A stretch of DNA of 64,000 nt from positions 40,247,728 to 40,311,727 of the forward strand of contig NC_092115.1 of assembly GCF_045679555.1 (NCBI RefSeq). The letters are read 5' to 3'. Under the pieces are notes generated by a model. It ran no database searches. It was not told the DNA's origin and saw only the letters and a list, made by a program, of their open reading frames with translations. Position numbers and translations under genes: made by a program. The DNA is from Salvelinus alpinus. Lineage: Eukaryota > Chordata > Actinopteri > Salmoniformes > Salmonidae. Positions 28,987 through 53,691 of the stretch are shown here, piece by piece (position 1 is the stretch's first letter; every line of letters begins with the position of its first letter).

Positions 28987-29235
28987 GTACTCCCGAGTGG
29001 TGCAGCGGTCTAAGGCACAGCACCTCAGTGCTAGAGGCATCATTACAAACCCTGGTTCGATCCTGGGCTGTATCACAACCGGCTGTGATGGGGAGTCCCA
29101 TAGGGCGGCACACAATTGCCCCAGCGTCGTCCAGGTTAGGGGGGGGGTTGGCCGGGGTAGGCCGTCATTGTAAAATAAGAATTTGTTCTTAACTGACTTG
29201 CCTGGTTAGATAAAGGTTCAATTAAAACATTTTAA
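28987..29235 (+). mobile_element. tRNA-derived SINE (salmonid HpaI type)
   Basis: The A-box region CCGAGTGGTGCAGCGGTCTAAGG is followed by the B-box GGTTCGATCC (29053-29062), a GGCGGCACACAATTG body, and the tail TTGTTCTTAACTGACTTGCCTGGTTAGATAAAGG. The tail resembles the 3' end of the LINE at 54658-55829, as expected of a SINE mobilised by that LINE. Confidence 0.9.
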
Positions 29236-31076
29236 CTCACAGCATTGACAAGAGAAAGTCACTCTGATTTCTCTGGTTATTTCAATCGGATTAAATTAGG
29301 GGAAAAACACACAATCTTGTTGATCAAACGAATAACTCAGTCCGCTCTCCGGTTCTTACGAGGTCATATCCTGAGGACTAATCAATGATGACAAGCCAAC
29401 TAAGCGACACAAAAAAAATGTGCACTTGGTCAATTAAGTCAGTAAGATTTCTGCATTAAAACTTCCAATGCAAACATTCCATCAATGTACAGTATGGGTA
29501 TGAGATAGACTGCAGCATATACAGTAGTGCATAATGCCTGGTATAGAATCTCAGGGTCATTCAACGAGTCTTAGAGGAAAACCAAATAACGAGTCTTAGG
29601 GGGCCAAATAAATAACAACACCCTGTTCCTTATGTAGTGCACTACCATGCAGACGGATCAATAGCAGTACACTATAGGGGGAGTAGCATTTCCAAGTAGT
29701 ACCTTATCTGAAGAATAGGGTGTAATTTGAGCCACAGATCCTGTCCACTGTACCCGATAGAGGGTGACCACTGGCAGGCACCGTCCGGATCACATGCATT
29801 ACCAAGAACTGCTCAGCCACCAACAACATCACTACTCAGCCTTCCTCCCCACTAGCTAATCCTGCTTCCCAGCTCGTTTCTCTCGTACCCCAAATCCTGT
29901 CCCAAAGCCTCCCCCATCCCTTCCAAAACCCCCTCCAACACTGTCACCAAAACAAATTATTCAGCATTTTCTCATTTTTCTTGAGTTAATATTGCGTATC
30001 ACAAAAGGACACACGTCGAAATGTGCATATTCTCTCTAAATGTGACTATTAGGTAACACAGCTGACTGAAATGCACTGGATACTTCCACCACCTGAATCA
30101 GCCCCAGCTTGGCCTCTACTGTACCTCTGGCCTTGTACAGCTCCCTGGTGGCCGATTCTGCAAATGACACCCTCATTTTGGCAGGCTACTGAAATAATGA
30201 GCGAAGGATTTTAAGTTTACGAATGTGTCTTTCGTAGAAGGGCTGAAGATGTAACATGCGTTTCCCAAAACACCACGCAGAGAGAACGTTCGCTCAAGTG
30301 CGTAGTTGAGGCTTGTCGTGTAATGATAGGATCAAAAGGACGGTAGCGATGCTCTATGATCAGTCTTTTCCATTCAAATCATACTTTAACATTAGAATTA
30401 TTCCACAATACTGACGACGGATCAGCTCATGGAGAGATTATCACCTACAGGCCTAGGCATATGGCTGCAAATATTGCGGTTTATCGTAGGCTACCATATA
30501 ATAACGCACTAAATCACCGATTTGGCACACATTGTTACACATCATGAAATAAATTGAGGCAGAAATTAGACAGTAGCCTACAATTAGCAAAATAGAATAA
30601 ATTGATTGAACATGACATTGATTTCAATATGATTATTTAGCAAGCGTTGTTAAGTGCAACTTTAGAAACTATGGTTTTGGTGAAACAGCTCTGAGATTTA
30701 ACAAAGGTTCCAACGATTAATTTAGCCATAAGATGCTTTTGGGAAACCGGGCCCAGTTGTCACCCATAAAGCTTGATACAAATAAAACATCTTAGTGTTG
30801 ACCCAAAATATCAAAGTCGAATTCTAAGCATCCATGGGTAACTTAATTCATAAATAAGGAAATAATTGACTCAGGTGGGTTCATGCTGGTCTGAAACAAA
30901 AGCCTGCATACAAAGCAACCCTGCAGCATCAAGAGCGGCCATTCCTGATTTAGCATAACCCGCCTTGCTTTCTCCCCCCATCCCTCTTTCTCTCTCTGGA
31001 TTTGGCAGCTGGCATGTAGTCCACCCAGCCTTGTTCAACCCCACTGGCTGACACAAAATGCTTTTTATTTCTCTAG
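29236..31076. other. No gene recognised
   Basis: No repeat or exon could be supported, apart from the candidate exon that begins at 31077. Confidence 0.35.
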
Positions 31077-31206
31077 GCTGCACCTGTGCTTGGCTGTCAC
31101 CCTCCACACAGAGGATGTCTCTACCACCACCCCAGCCCTGCTACGGGACAACTGCTCGTGATAAAGGTCCTTGGTGTTTTCTGGGGGACGCCTCATGTCG
31201 AACCAG
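31077..31206 (+). other. Candidate 5' exon of the jsrp1-like gene
   Basis: A possible exon: a T-rich tract and CTCTAG acceptor precede it, and CCAG|GTAAGA follows as a good donor. An ATG at 31115 opens a frame of 31 codons (MSLPPPQPCYGTTARDKGPW...) ending two bases into a codon. That phase is what the exon at 39715 needs. The peptide is not recognisable as JSRP1, phase agreement has a one-in-three chance, and the exon could instead be 5' untranslated, with translation starting at 39722. It may also be spurious. Confidence 0.3.
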
Positions 31207-31340
31207 GTAAGACACACACCGTCTGAGTTCAAGGGTTAGAATCGTCCATGTGATTGGAGTGACAAGCTGCTACCACAGCTAGAACATCAATGTATCTCTG
31301 CAATTCTGTGTATCTAGAATGTCTCTGTCTATAGTTTGGA

Positions 31341-32281
31341 CCAGGGGTTCTTAAACTTGTTCAGCCTGGGACCTAAATTCGAAATTCTGTGTTTTCCTGG
31401 GACCTAAGCTTAGGAAAATATGCAACTGTATTTCAATATCAGTACATGTCATTGCCCTTATGCCTAAAACAAATGCAATACAGACAAATAACAAATAAAG
31501 TAAATATAAAATAGCTATTCATGTTTATTTCCCCCCCATTAAAAACACTCCTACATATCTGTCTAGGTTGGAACGGTTGCTGTTAAAATACAATAAATCA
31601 TTTTCCTTCTGAGCTGGAAAAAACGGATTGATGACATGACACAGATGTATAACATTACACAAACACACACACAGGCTCCGTTTTTTGACAGTGCAATCCT
31701 AAGTAACAGTACAGATGAAAAATGATCTGTACATCTTACTGTAGAACGTATGGTTGAAAACAAATCTAGGTTGGAACTGTTGTTAAAATACAATAAATCA
31801 TTTGTATTCTGAATTGGAATTAACTGACTGATCACATCACACAGATCTAGACTAGAAAACACACACTATCCTAATGAGAAGTGTGTGGCTGGTTGAAGTT
31901 TAACAAGCATGTCTATTCTGGGCTCAGTTTTGGACACTGCAACCCTGAGGTCGTCCTCAGCATTGAGTCTGTTTCTGTACTTGTTTATTAAGTACGCCAG
32001 AGTTGAGAACCTTGACTCACACAGGCATGTGGTGACAAACTGGATCAGAACATCTACTGCTTTCTCAGTCAGGCAGGAGACCGCTTCCTGCTGTAGATGA
32101 GCAACCCAGAACTGTGTGAGTGTGTTTGCCTCAAAAAGCATCTTGCTTCAATCAGTTTATTCCAGTTCAGACAAAAAATATTACTTGTATTTTAACCGCA
32201 ATAGTTGCAACCTAGATGTGTTTTCACCAATCATTTTTACAGTAAGAAGTACAGTTGGTCTGATCATTTTTCATCTTCATA
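31341..32281 (-). mobile_element. hAT element relic with dimerisation domain (ZBED5-like)
   Basis: A minus-strand frame at 31866-32141 reads FVTTCLCESRFSTLAYLINKYRNRLNAEDDLRVAVSKTEPRIDMLV. This is the C-terminal dimerisation domain of hAT transposases of the ZBED5-like group (CESxFSxL...KNxxRNRL...LRxAxS). The left edge CCAGGGGTTCTTAAACTTG (31341) fits a hAT terminus. The rest is disrupted, and a 5.8 kb composite is inserted at 32281. Confidence 0.7.
31707..32280. repeat. Imperfect inverted repeat of about 110 bp arms
   Basis: 31707-31812 ('gatgaaaaatgatctgtac', 'cttactgtag', 'aaatctaggttgg', 'gttaaaatacaa') reappears as the reverse complement of 32161-32276. A related direct copy of 'ctaggttggaac.gttg' with AAAATACAATAAATCATTT lies at 31564-31605. 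The hAT dimerisation frame sits between the arms. Confidence 0.65.
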
Positions 32282-32415
32282 AACTCAGCAAAAAAAGAAA
32301 CGTCCACTTTTCAGGACCATGTCTTTCAAATATCATTTGTAAAAATCCAAATAACTTCACTGTAAAGGGTTTAAACATTGTTTCCCATGCTTGTTCAATG
32401 AACCATGAACAATTA

Positions 32416-35013
32416 CAGTTTTTCTCAATTGCTAAAACACCATTTCTGAAACCTTGCTCCATTTCCTGAAAACATTAAACACAAAACCTCATCTTCAAGC
32501 ACTATTTACATACCCTCTGACTCCTCTCGCAAAATGAAACATTCGCCTCAAAACAGTTTTACCTGTGTTCAAAATCAAACACTGCTCTCAAATCATAAAC
32601 AAAGTGATCAACATGATATACACTCTCAAGCAGTCTTAAACAATACACCGAAAAATAGAAAACACATTGTTCAAAACATACAATTCTCAGGGAGAAGTAC
32701 ATTTTTAATTAAAAAAAATATTCATATTTTTCCGTCATTGTCTTTTGATGAACGAAAACATATTCTATCATAGTAGCTCAAAATTGATCAGAAATTACTA
32801 CTCTGCTTTGGTTTTTTGTTCTTCCTCCTCCTTGTACCCCTATTTTTACAGTACTGTACCCTGCATCTCACAAACTTATCCTTTGTCTCTGTGATACTGT
32901 AATTCTTGTTCTTTGTTGATATGAACCTGCAACCAGTCAAAATCTATTGAGCAGTCAGTACTGTTAATAAATGGAAAGCACAATGTTCAGGGCCATACAA
33001 TTTGTCCATTGTACAGTATACAGCCTACAATGCACTGTACTACAGTATACAATACTAAAAGGGACAAAAATCAAAGGAGTAAACATGTGATCAATGTGCT
33101 TCTTCTTGTCGACATCACAAGCAATATTGCACTTCGTCGACATCACAAGCAATATTGTCCCTCCTGAGGCAATGGGGGAAGAAGCCTCTTGTGTGCCGTA
33201 TCCAGCCCTGACATGATTCCTCACCTATATCACCACAGGCTAAATCCATGGCTTGCAGCAGATTTACTCTGGTGTAGGGTTGTCTATCATACACTTTCCA
33301 TCTCCAAGAGGAGAAATACTCCTCAATCGGATTCAGGAAAGGCGAGTATGGAGGAAGGTACAAGTTCATAAACTGCCCATTGATGTTAAACCATTCCCTT
33401 ACCTGAGCAGCTCACACTGACATAGTGTGGGACAATCACATAGGTGGGAATGGGATTCTCATTTAGCTCTTGACCCTGCTGCTCTTGAACCTGCTGCTCA
33501 AATAAAATATCTCTTAGATTGGCAATAAATCTTAGAAGGTGCTGGGTGTTATATGGCCCGAGTGTAACATGGTGATGTAGAACACCATGGTTGCTGATAG
33601 CAGCACAGATTGTGACATTGCCACCTCGTTGACCAGGGACCTCAACAATGGCCCGCTGTCCAATCATGTTTCGGCCTCTCCTTCTCTTTGTTAGATTGAA
33701 GCCTGCTTCATCGACAAAGATGAACTCATGGGGACTGTCCAAGGATTCCAAGTCAAATATTGTCTGTGTAGAAATACAATATACTGTATGTAGGATTTTG
33801 TAAGTCGTACAGAGACAGTGCTATACTGTAGAGTACAATTAGGCTTCTGATTCACATACATTGTATGTACTGAAGGGTAATGTCATTCACATAGTATGTG
33901 TTAGTACTGTAGACAATCTGGATTACAGTAAATGTTTCTGAATGTACACTTACTTGCATATACTGAGCTCGCAGTTCTTTCACCCTTGGTGAGTTGCGCT
34001 CAAAAGATGCTCTGTATACTTGTTTCATTCGCATCCTGTTACGATGGAGGACACGGTCATTGTGGAAATTCTCACACTGTCGATTCCCTGGAAGTGTATG
34101 TTGTCTTGTATCACTCGTTCCTGGATTTCTCTGAGTCGTATTGCATTATCTTGAAGGACCATGCCAACTATAACGGCCTCTTGCTCCCGAGTGAATATAG
34201 TTGTCCTTCCACCTGCATCTGGCAGGTGGAAGGACTCTACAAAAAGTAGTTGTGCAGTTACAAAACATATTCATGCAGTACAATACATAGTGATTAACTT
34301 TACAAATGTCTATTGAAACAGCTGCATATAGTGTAGTACAGTAAATTTGCAATTACAAAAATACAGTAGTATACTGTACCTGTTCTCTTCTCTGAATGTC
34401 CTTACTATGGTTGACACAGAAAATCGGCTCAAATTGGGTTGCACTCTAAGTTCTGCTTCCCTCATTGTCAGTCCATGGACAAGAACATGGTCTATAACTG
34501 TTGCTCGAATTTCATCAGATATTTCCACTGTTTGTCTTCCTCTTCGTCCTCCTCTTTCTCTTTCTTGCCCTCCTCCTCGCATACGCACTCGTCCTCGTCC
34601 TCTCACATTGTTTCTTCTATCCATTCTCAGACTTTCTCCTTCCCACCTTCAACAACCTGTTTGCTCTCTGAACTGGCTTATATTGGTTGTGTCGCATCAT
34701 TTGAAACAGGTTAAATCAATTTTAAGTGGTTGTGTTCAATCAATGACATGTGTTCTCTATTTGTATTTGATTGTTGCCACTTGTGTTTACCAGTATGGAT
34801 GACATGTGCATTAGAGTGCAGAATGTGTTTTGAGAATGAGAATGTGTTTAGGGTTTTGCTGAAAAGTCTAAGTGAGATCTGCAAATTGTGTTTTACCATG
34901 TGAAATGGTTTAAGTTATTGACAACAGACTGCATAATTAGCTAAATGAGTACAGTCAACTGAGAACTTTGTTCAGCCAATGGGTTTTAGTGTTTTATCAA
35001 TTGAGAAAAACTG
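32416..35013 (-). mobile_element. IS630/mariner-type transposon, 2.6 kb, nested
   Basis: The terminal inverted repeats CAGTTTTTCTCAATTG agree for 24 of 25 bases, flanked by TA (32414-32415 and 35014-35015). The coding strand is minus (34624 to 33115). It is inserted inside the left part of the Tc1-like element above. The 2598-bp length is greater than a typical 1.4-1.6 kb Tc1, because the transposase gene has spliceosomal introns. Confidence 0.9.
33115..34624 (-). pseudogene. Intron-containing IS630-like (DDE_3) transposase, broken
   Basis: Exon 1 (34380-34624) encodes an Arg/Gly-rich start and a helix-turn-helix (RQTVEISDEIRATVIDHVLV... LSRFSVSTIVRTFREENR). Intron 1 is 34237-34379 (GTACAG...TTGTAG). 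Exon 2 (about 33954-34236) continues with LREIQERVIQDN and MKQVYRASFERNSPRVKEL, with an apparent one-base deletion near 34055. Intron 2 is 33764-33953 (GTAAGT...ACACAG). Exon 3 has EFIFVDEAGFNLTKRRRGRN (first Asp), GQRGGNVTICAAISNHGVLH and YLPPYSPFLNPIEEYF (last Glu). The second catalytic Asp appears to be His (VIVPHYVS, 33410-33435), followed by a frameshift. It is therefore dead, although the exon-intron signals are intact. Confidence 0.8.
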
Positions 35014-35148
35014 TAATGAACATGCACCTGTGGAACGGTCGTTAAGGCACTAACAGCTTACAGACGGTAGGCAATTAAGGTCACAGTTATGAAAACTTAG
35101 GACACTAAAGAGGCCTTTCTACTGACTCTGAAAAACACCACAAGAAAG

Positions 35149-36118
35149 ATGCCCAGGGTCCCTGCTCATCTCCGTGAACGTGCCTTAGGCATGCTGCAAG
35201 GAGGCATGAGGACTGCAGACGTGGCCAGGGCAATAAATTGCAATGTCCGTACTGTGAGACACCTAAGACAGCGATACAAGGAGACAGGACGGACAGCTGA
35301 TCGTCCTCGCAGTGTCAGACCACGTGTAACTACACCTGCACAGGATTGGTACATCCGAACATCACACCTGCGGGACAGGTACAGGATGGCAACAATAACT
35401 GCCCGAGTTACACCAGGAACGCACAATCCCTCCATCAGTGCTCAGACTGTCCGTATTAGGCTGAGAGAGGCTGGACTGAGGGCTTGTAGGCCTGTTGTAA
35501 GGCAGGTCCCCCAGACATCACTGACAACAATGTCGCCTATGGGCACAAACCCACTGTCACTGGACCAGACAGGACTGGCAAAAAGTGCTCTTCACTGACA
35601 AATCGTGGTTTTGTCTCACCAGGGGTGATGGTCGGATTCAGGTTTATCGTCGAAGGAATGAACATTACACCGAGGCCTGTACTCTGGAGCGGGATCGTTT
35701 TGGAGGTGGAGTGTCCGTCATGGTCTGGGGCGGTGTGTCAGAGCATCATCGGACTGAGCTTGTTGTCATTGCAGGCAATCTCAACGCTGTGCATTACAGG
35801 GAAGACATCCTCCTCCCTCATGTGGTACCCTTCCTGCAGGCTCATCCTGACATGACCCTCCAGCATGACAATGCCACCAGCCATACCGCTCGTTCTGTCC
35901 GAGATTTCCTGCAAGACAGGAATGTCAGTGTTCTGCCATGGCCAGCGAAGAGCCCGGATCTCAATCCCATTGAGCACGTCTGGGACCTGTTGGATTGGAG
36001 GGTGAGGGCTAGGGCCATTCCACCCAGAAATGTCAGGGAACTTGCAGGTGCCTTGGTGGAAGAGTGGGGTAACATCTCACAGCTGGTGGCCACACCAGAT
36101 ACTGAATGTTACTTTTGA
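35149..36118 (+). pseudogene. Tc1-like transposase, frameshifted
   Basis: Frame 1 (35149-35598, 149 residues) has the paired-like DNA-binding half: MPRVPAHLRERALGML, RTADVARAINCNVRTVRHLR and an RPRVTTPAQD linker. Frame 2 (35585-36118, 177 residues) has the catalytic half: LFTDKSWFCL with the first Asp (usual FTDES), LQHDNATSH with the second, and [12 protein letters not shown] with the Glu, giving a complete DD34E set. The two frames overlap by 14 bases, so a frameshift splits the protein. The C-terminus after EEWGNISQ is also altered. Otherwise well preserved. Confidence 0.9.
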
Positions 36119-36243
36119 TTTTGACCTCCTCTTTGTTCAGGGACACATTTTTCCATTTCTGTTAGTCACATGTCTGTGGAACTTGTTCAGTTTATGTCTC
36201 AGTTGTTGAGTCTTATGCTCATACAAATATTTACACATGTTAA

Positions 36244-38058
36244 TAACTTTTGTCAATAGGGGGGCGCTGTTTTCACTTTGGAAAAAATCGTGCCCAAATG
36301 AAACGGCCTCGTACTCTTTTCTAGATCATACAATATGCATAATATTATTACTATTGGATAGAAAACACTCAGAAGTTTCTAAAACTGTTTGAATTATATC
36401 TGTGAGTAAAACAGAACTCATTTTGCAGCAAACTTCCATATAGGAAGTGAAAAATCTGAAAACGAGGCTCTGTTTCAGGGCCTGCCTATTCAACTGGCTT
36501 TTATTTATCGATATGCATGCACTTCATACGCCTTCCACTAGATGTCAACAGGTAGTGGAAGGTGGAATGGGGTGTCTAGCTTGATCTGAGGCCGAACAAG
36601 AGCTTTTGGAGTGACAGGTCTGGAAGTCTTCGAAGGCGCGCGGCGGAGCTCGACATTGTCTTCTGAAAAGCGTTCGGTTTACACGGCGAATATCTCCGGC
36701 TCTGATTTTATTTGATACATATGATAATAACATCATAAAGTAGGTTTTTTCAACCGAGTTTTATCAGTTTATTCAACGTTTATTGGGACTTTTGGAGTTT
36801 TCCGTTCTTTGCGTCAAGAGAGGATGGGAATGTTAGCAACCTTGGCTAGCATTGTGGCGCAAATTCGACAGAAGAAATGGACATTCTAAAACCAAACAAC
36901 GATTTATTCTGGACCAAGGACTCCTTGTACAACATTCTGATGGAAGCTCAGCAAAAGTAAGAAAACATTTATGATGTTATTTCGTATTTCTGTGTAAAAT
37001 GTTGACTCCTATTCTCCGCCGTTTTGGTGAGCGCTGTCTCACAATAACGCAAGCTGTTTGTTATGGTAAAGTTATTTTTAAAAATCTAACACAGCGGTTG
37101 CATTAAGAACCAGTGTATTTTTCATTTGCCATACAACAAGTATTTTTATGTAAAGTTTATGATGAGTTCTTTGGTCAGATTAGGTGAGTGTCCAAAATAT
37201 CTCCGGAGATTCTGGTGAATCGATGCTACGTATTCACAATGTATAACCAGGATTTGTAGCTATAAATATGCACATTTTCGAACAAAACATAATTGTATTG
37301 TATAACATGATGTTATAAGACTGTCATCTGATGAATTTGTTCAAGGTTTGTGATTAATTTTATATCTTTTGCTGGTTTTTGCGAAAGCTACCTTTGCGGT
37401 GAACAAATGCGTTTGTGTGTTTGGCTATTGTGGTAAGCTAATATAATTCTATATTGTGTTTTTGCTGTAAAACACTTAAAAAAATCGGAAATATTGGCTG
37501 GATTCACAAGATGTTTATCTTTCATTTGCTGTACACCATGTATTTTTCATAAATGTTTTAGGATGAGTATTTATTTATTTCACGTTGCTCTGTAATTATT
37601 CTGGCTGCTTTGGTGCTATTTTTGATGGTGTCTGCAATGTAAAACTATGATTTAAACCTCAAATATGCACATTTTCGAACAAAACATAAATGTATTGTAT
37701 AACATGTTATAAGACTGTCATCTGATGAAGTTGTTTCTTGGTTAGTGACTAATTTTATCTCTATTTTGTCGGTTTTGTGAAAGCTACCTATGCGGTGGAA
37801 ACATGGTGAAAATATGCGGTTGTGTGTTTGGCTATTGTGGTTAGCTAATAGAAATACATATTGTGTTTTTGCTGTAAAACATTTTAAAAATCGGAAATGA
37901 TGGCTGGATTCACAAGATGTTTATCTTTCATTTGCTGTATTGGACTTGTGATTTCATGAAAATTATATTATATGATATCCCTGTCCCGGCTAGGCTATGC
38001 TAGTCAGCTTTTTTGATGAGGAGGATCCCGGATCCGGGAGAGAGAAGCGGTAGAGGTT
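36244..38058. mobile_element. TTAA-flanked piggyBac-like non-autonomous element
   Basis: TTAA stands at both junctions (36240-36243 and 38059-38062), and excising the insert restores the host Tc1-like text (ACATG TTAA GTTTGCTG). The element shares blocks with 60971-61996: 'cttccactagatgtcaac', TCTGTGAGTA.AACAGAACT and 'aggaagtg'. There is no long ORF. TTAA duplication is the hallmark of piggyBac, but the terminal inverted repeats are not obvious. Confidence 0.7.
37265..37940. repeat. Direct repeat inside the piggyBac-like element
   Basis: Two copies of about 280 bp, offset by 397 bases (37265-37550 and 37662-37939). Both run from ATATGCACATTTTCGAACAA through 'gactgtcatctgatga' and 'gtgtgtttggctattgtgg' to CACAAGATGTTTATCTTTC. 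Confidence 0.8.
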
Positions 38059-38119
38059 TTAAGTTTGCTGAAAATAAACGCAGTTGACAGTGAGAGGACG
38101 TTTCTTTTTTTGTTGAGTT

Positions 38120-39260
38120 TATATACTGTTACTTAGGGTTGCACACTATCAGTAGCTAGCTAGCTTGCTTGCTTTGGCTAACGTTAGCTATTAGCTGTGT
38201 ACAAGGGAATTGTTTGAAAGAGAAACTCACTTCTACTACTATGAGAGATAGTACTCCCTTATTTCTGCTTATCATCATCACCTGTTATAAAATGACAACA
38301 ATGCCATGCTAGAGTGAGTAAAATAGTCTGAGGTGTTCTCTCATTTGTGTCTGGAAGTAACCAGTGTAACCGATGTGAAATGGCTATCTAGTTAGCGGTG
38401 GTGCGCGCTAGTAGACTTTCAATCGGTGACGTCACTTGCTCAGACCTTGAAGTAGTGGTTCCCCTTGCTCTGCAAGGGCCGCGGCTTTTGTGGAGCGATG
38501 GGTAACGATGCTTCGAGGGTGACTGTTGTTGATGTGTGCAGAGGGTCCCTGGTTCGCGCCCGGGTCGGGGCGAGGGACGAACTAAAGTTAATTAAACTGT
38601 TACACCAGCAAGTTAGCCAGATAGCTTCAGTGCTTGACTGCGGGTTGTGAGGTCAAAACACTCGGGTCAACCTTACTCATCCATTGTACGCTCCGAATAT
38701 ACAAAAGGACATTCTGACAACTCTGAATTTACGAACGCGCACTCTGGCACTCCAGATTGAAATTACGAACACACCCCAAGAGAGAGAAACTCATCGCTGT
38801 ATTTGCGTTTCATGATGATTGAGCTCAGTCAAAATGTGTGGCTAGCTTGACTCCATTTGATGGCAGTGAGTGATGGCGAGTAGGAATAACAAGTCAGTGC
38901 CCTACAGCACATCATCTGTTGCTGAACGACAACGCTGCAGCGTGTGGGTCGCGGAGTGATCTTCAAGAAAACTGCAGAAAAAATATCTGGTAAACCACGA
39001 AGCACACGGGCATTTCCCTCCCACTCGGCAGCTGCCAAACTGACACTGCTGCTAAGCAGAGAGCGCACTGAACAGAGCGCATTTGCACTAGGCCAAATCA
39101 ATTCCAGTAATTCATGAAATATTGATACATTTACTCTAACACTTCGCGGTCTGTGACTGACTTTGGGTCGCGACCCATACTTTTAAGAAAGGCTGCTGTA
39201 ACACATCGCGACCCACAATTAACAGGTCCGTGGGTCACGACATATACTATAAGAAAGGTT
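38120..39260 (-). mobile_element. Continuation of hAT relic (right part)
   Basis: Sequence right of the composite insertion. It contains GGGTCGCGACCCA (39166-39178), ATCGCGACCCAC and similar repeats typical of ZBED5-like hAT ends, plus antisense text of degraded coding look near 38830-39100. Blocks at 38300-38360 recur inside 17811-19997. I infer that it belongs with 31341-32281, but the join could not be aligned. Confidence 0.4.
38365..38604 (+). mobile_element. Short TG...CA element between two CCAG sites (copy 2)
   Basis: A 240-bp unit starting TGTAACCGATGTG and ending CTGTTACA, with CCAG on both sides (38361-38364 and 38605-38608). It contains a B-box-like CCTGGTTCGCGCCCGGG. It is the plus-strand relative of 8416-8606, which also has CCAG on both sides. 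Confidence 0.62.
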
Positions 39261-39714
39261 GGCTTGGACTCATCCCTATTTTTAGGACTGTTATACAATT
39301 ATTTCAGGGTTAGATCAGAAATGTAATGTCCTCAACTATGGCTTCAGTGGATTAGAATGTAATCATTTAGGGCCTCAAGTTATTCACGTGCTAAAGAGGT
39401 TGGTAGGAGGCCTTTATTGCTTTGTTGTTGTTGCTTTACTACGGTATTTAGGTCTATTACAAAGCAATTGAGCATGCAATAGCTGTAATGTGTTGGTTTA
39501 TACACAATATCTATTTTTGTAATGACTGATTATATAATAGCTGATATACAGATCTGCAATATGTGAATAATGCAATTACATATCTATTGACAACAAGCAA
39601 AAATAGCACATCTAAAAATACAGACTGTGCCAGTCCTATAAATCTCTTTCTCTCTCCCTCCCTTTTCCCCACTCCCCCTCTCTTTCTCCCTCTATCTTTT
39701 TCTCTCCCTGTCAG

Positions 39715-53180
<13,466 letters not shown>

Positions 53181-53260
53181 GTATCATATCTTTGCCTCTA
53201 AACACATTTTATTTTCAGCCAAGCACACAGAGAAAGATCATGATACACTTTTCCAAATTT

Positions 53261-53266
53261 TTTATT
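53261..53266 (-). terminator. sf3a2: sf3a2 poly(A) signal
   Basis: TTTATT on plus is AATAAA on minus, about 430 bases after the sf3a2 stop codon. The mRNA should end near 53240. Confidence 0.65.
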
Positions 53267-53691
53267 ATAAAAAAGAATCTTAAAATATGTTGTTTCACAG
53301 GACTCAACATTTACAATACAGCAGGATCCTATTAATATTGGTGCCATCACAAAGTGCCTAAAACAATGGATATCTTCCTATAGCCACACTAGCATAACAC
53401 TTAGCACGCTTGCACATTATATTGCCTCATTCTAAAAATGGTATGATAGTGTGGATATTAGACGAGCATGATAAATACAATGCCTTGGCAACTGTGTACA
53501 AAACCTATTGAATATGGCCCATTTTACATCTGTAGAATATATGTAGGTATTCAAAGTTTCTTCCAGAGTTTAGGAAAAAGTACATCGGACAATGAAACAG
53601 TACACTTGACATAGTCCTAAAACAGGGCACTGTTATAGCAACCAAATGATAGGCAAACAATCTAACAGAAGGATGATGTGCTGGTTGGAGA

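Larger units (their letters stand above)
32282..38119 (+). mobile_element. Tc1-like transposon split by two later insertions
   Basis: The left end AACTCAGCAAAAAAAGAAACG (32282) and the right end CGTTTCTTTTTTTGTTGAGTT (38099-38119) are mutual inverted repeats flanked by TA. Removing the insertions at 32416-35013 and 36244-38058 leaves a Tc1-like element of about 1.4 kb carrying the transposase at 35149-36118. The insertion order is hAT relic first, then this element, then its two guests. Confidence 0.88.
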
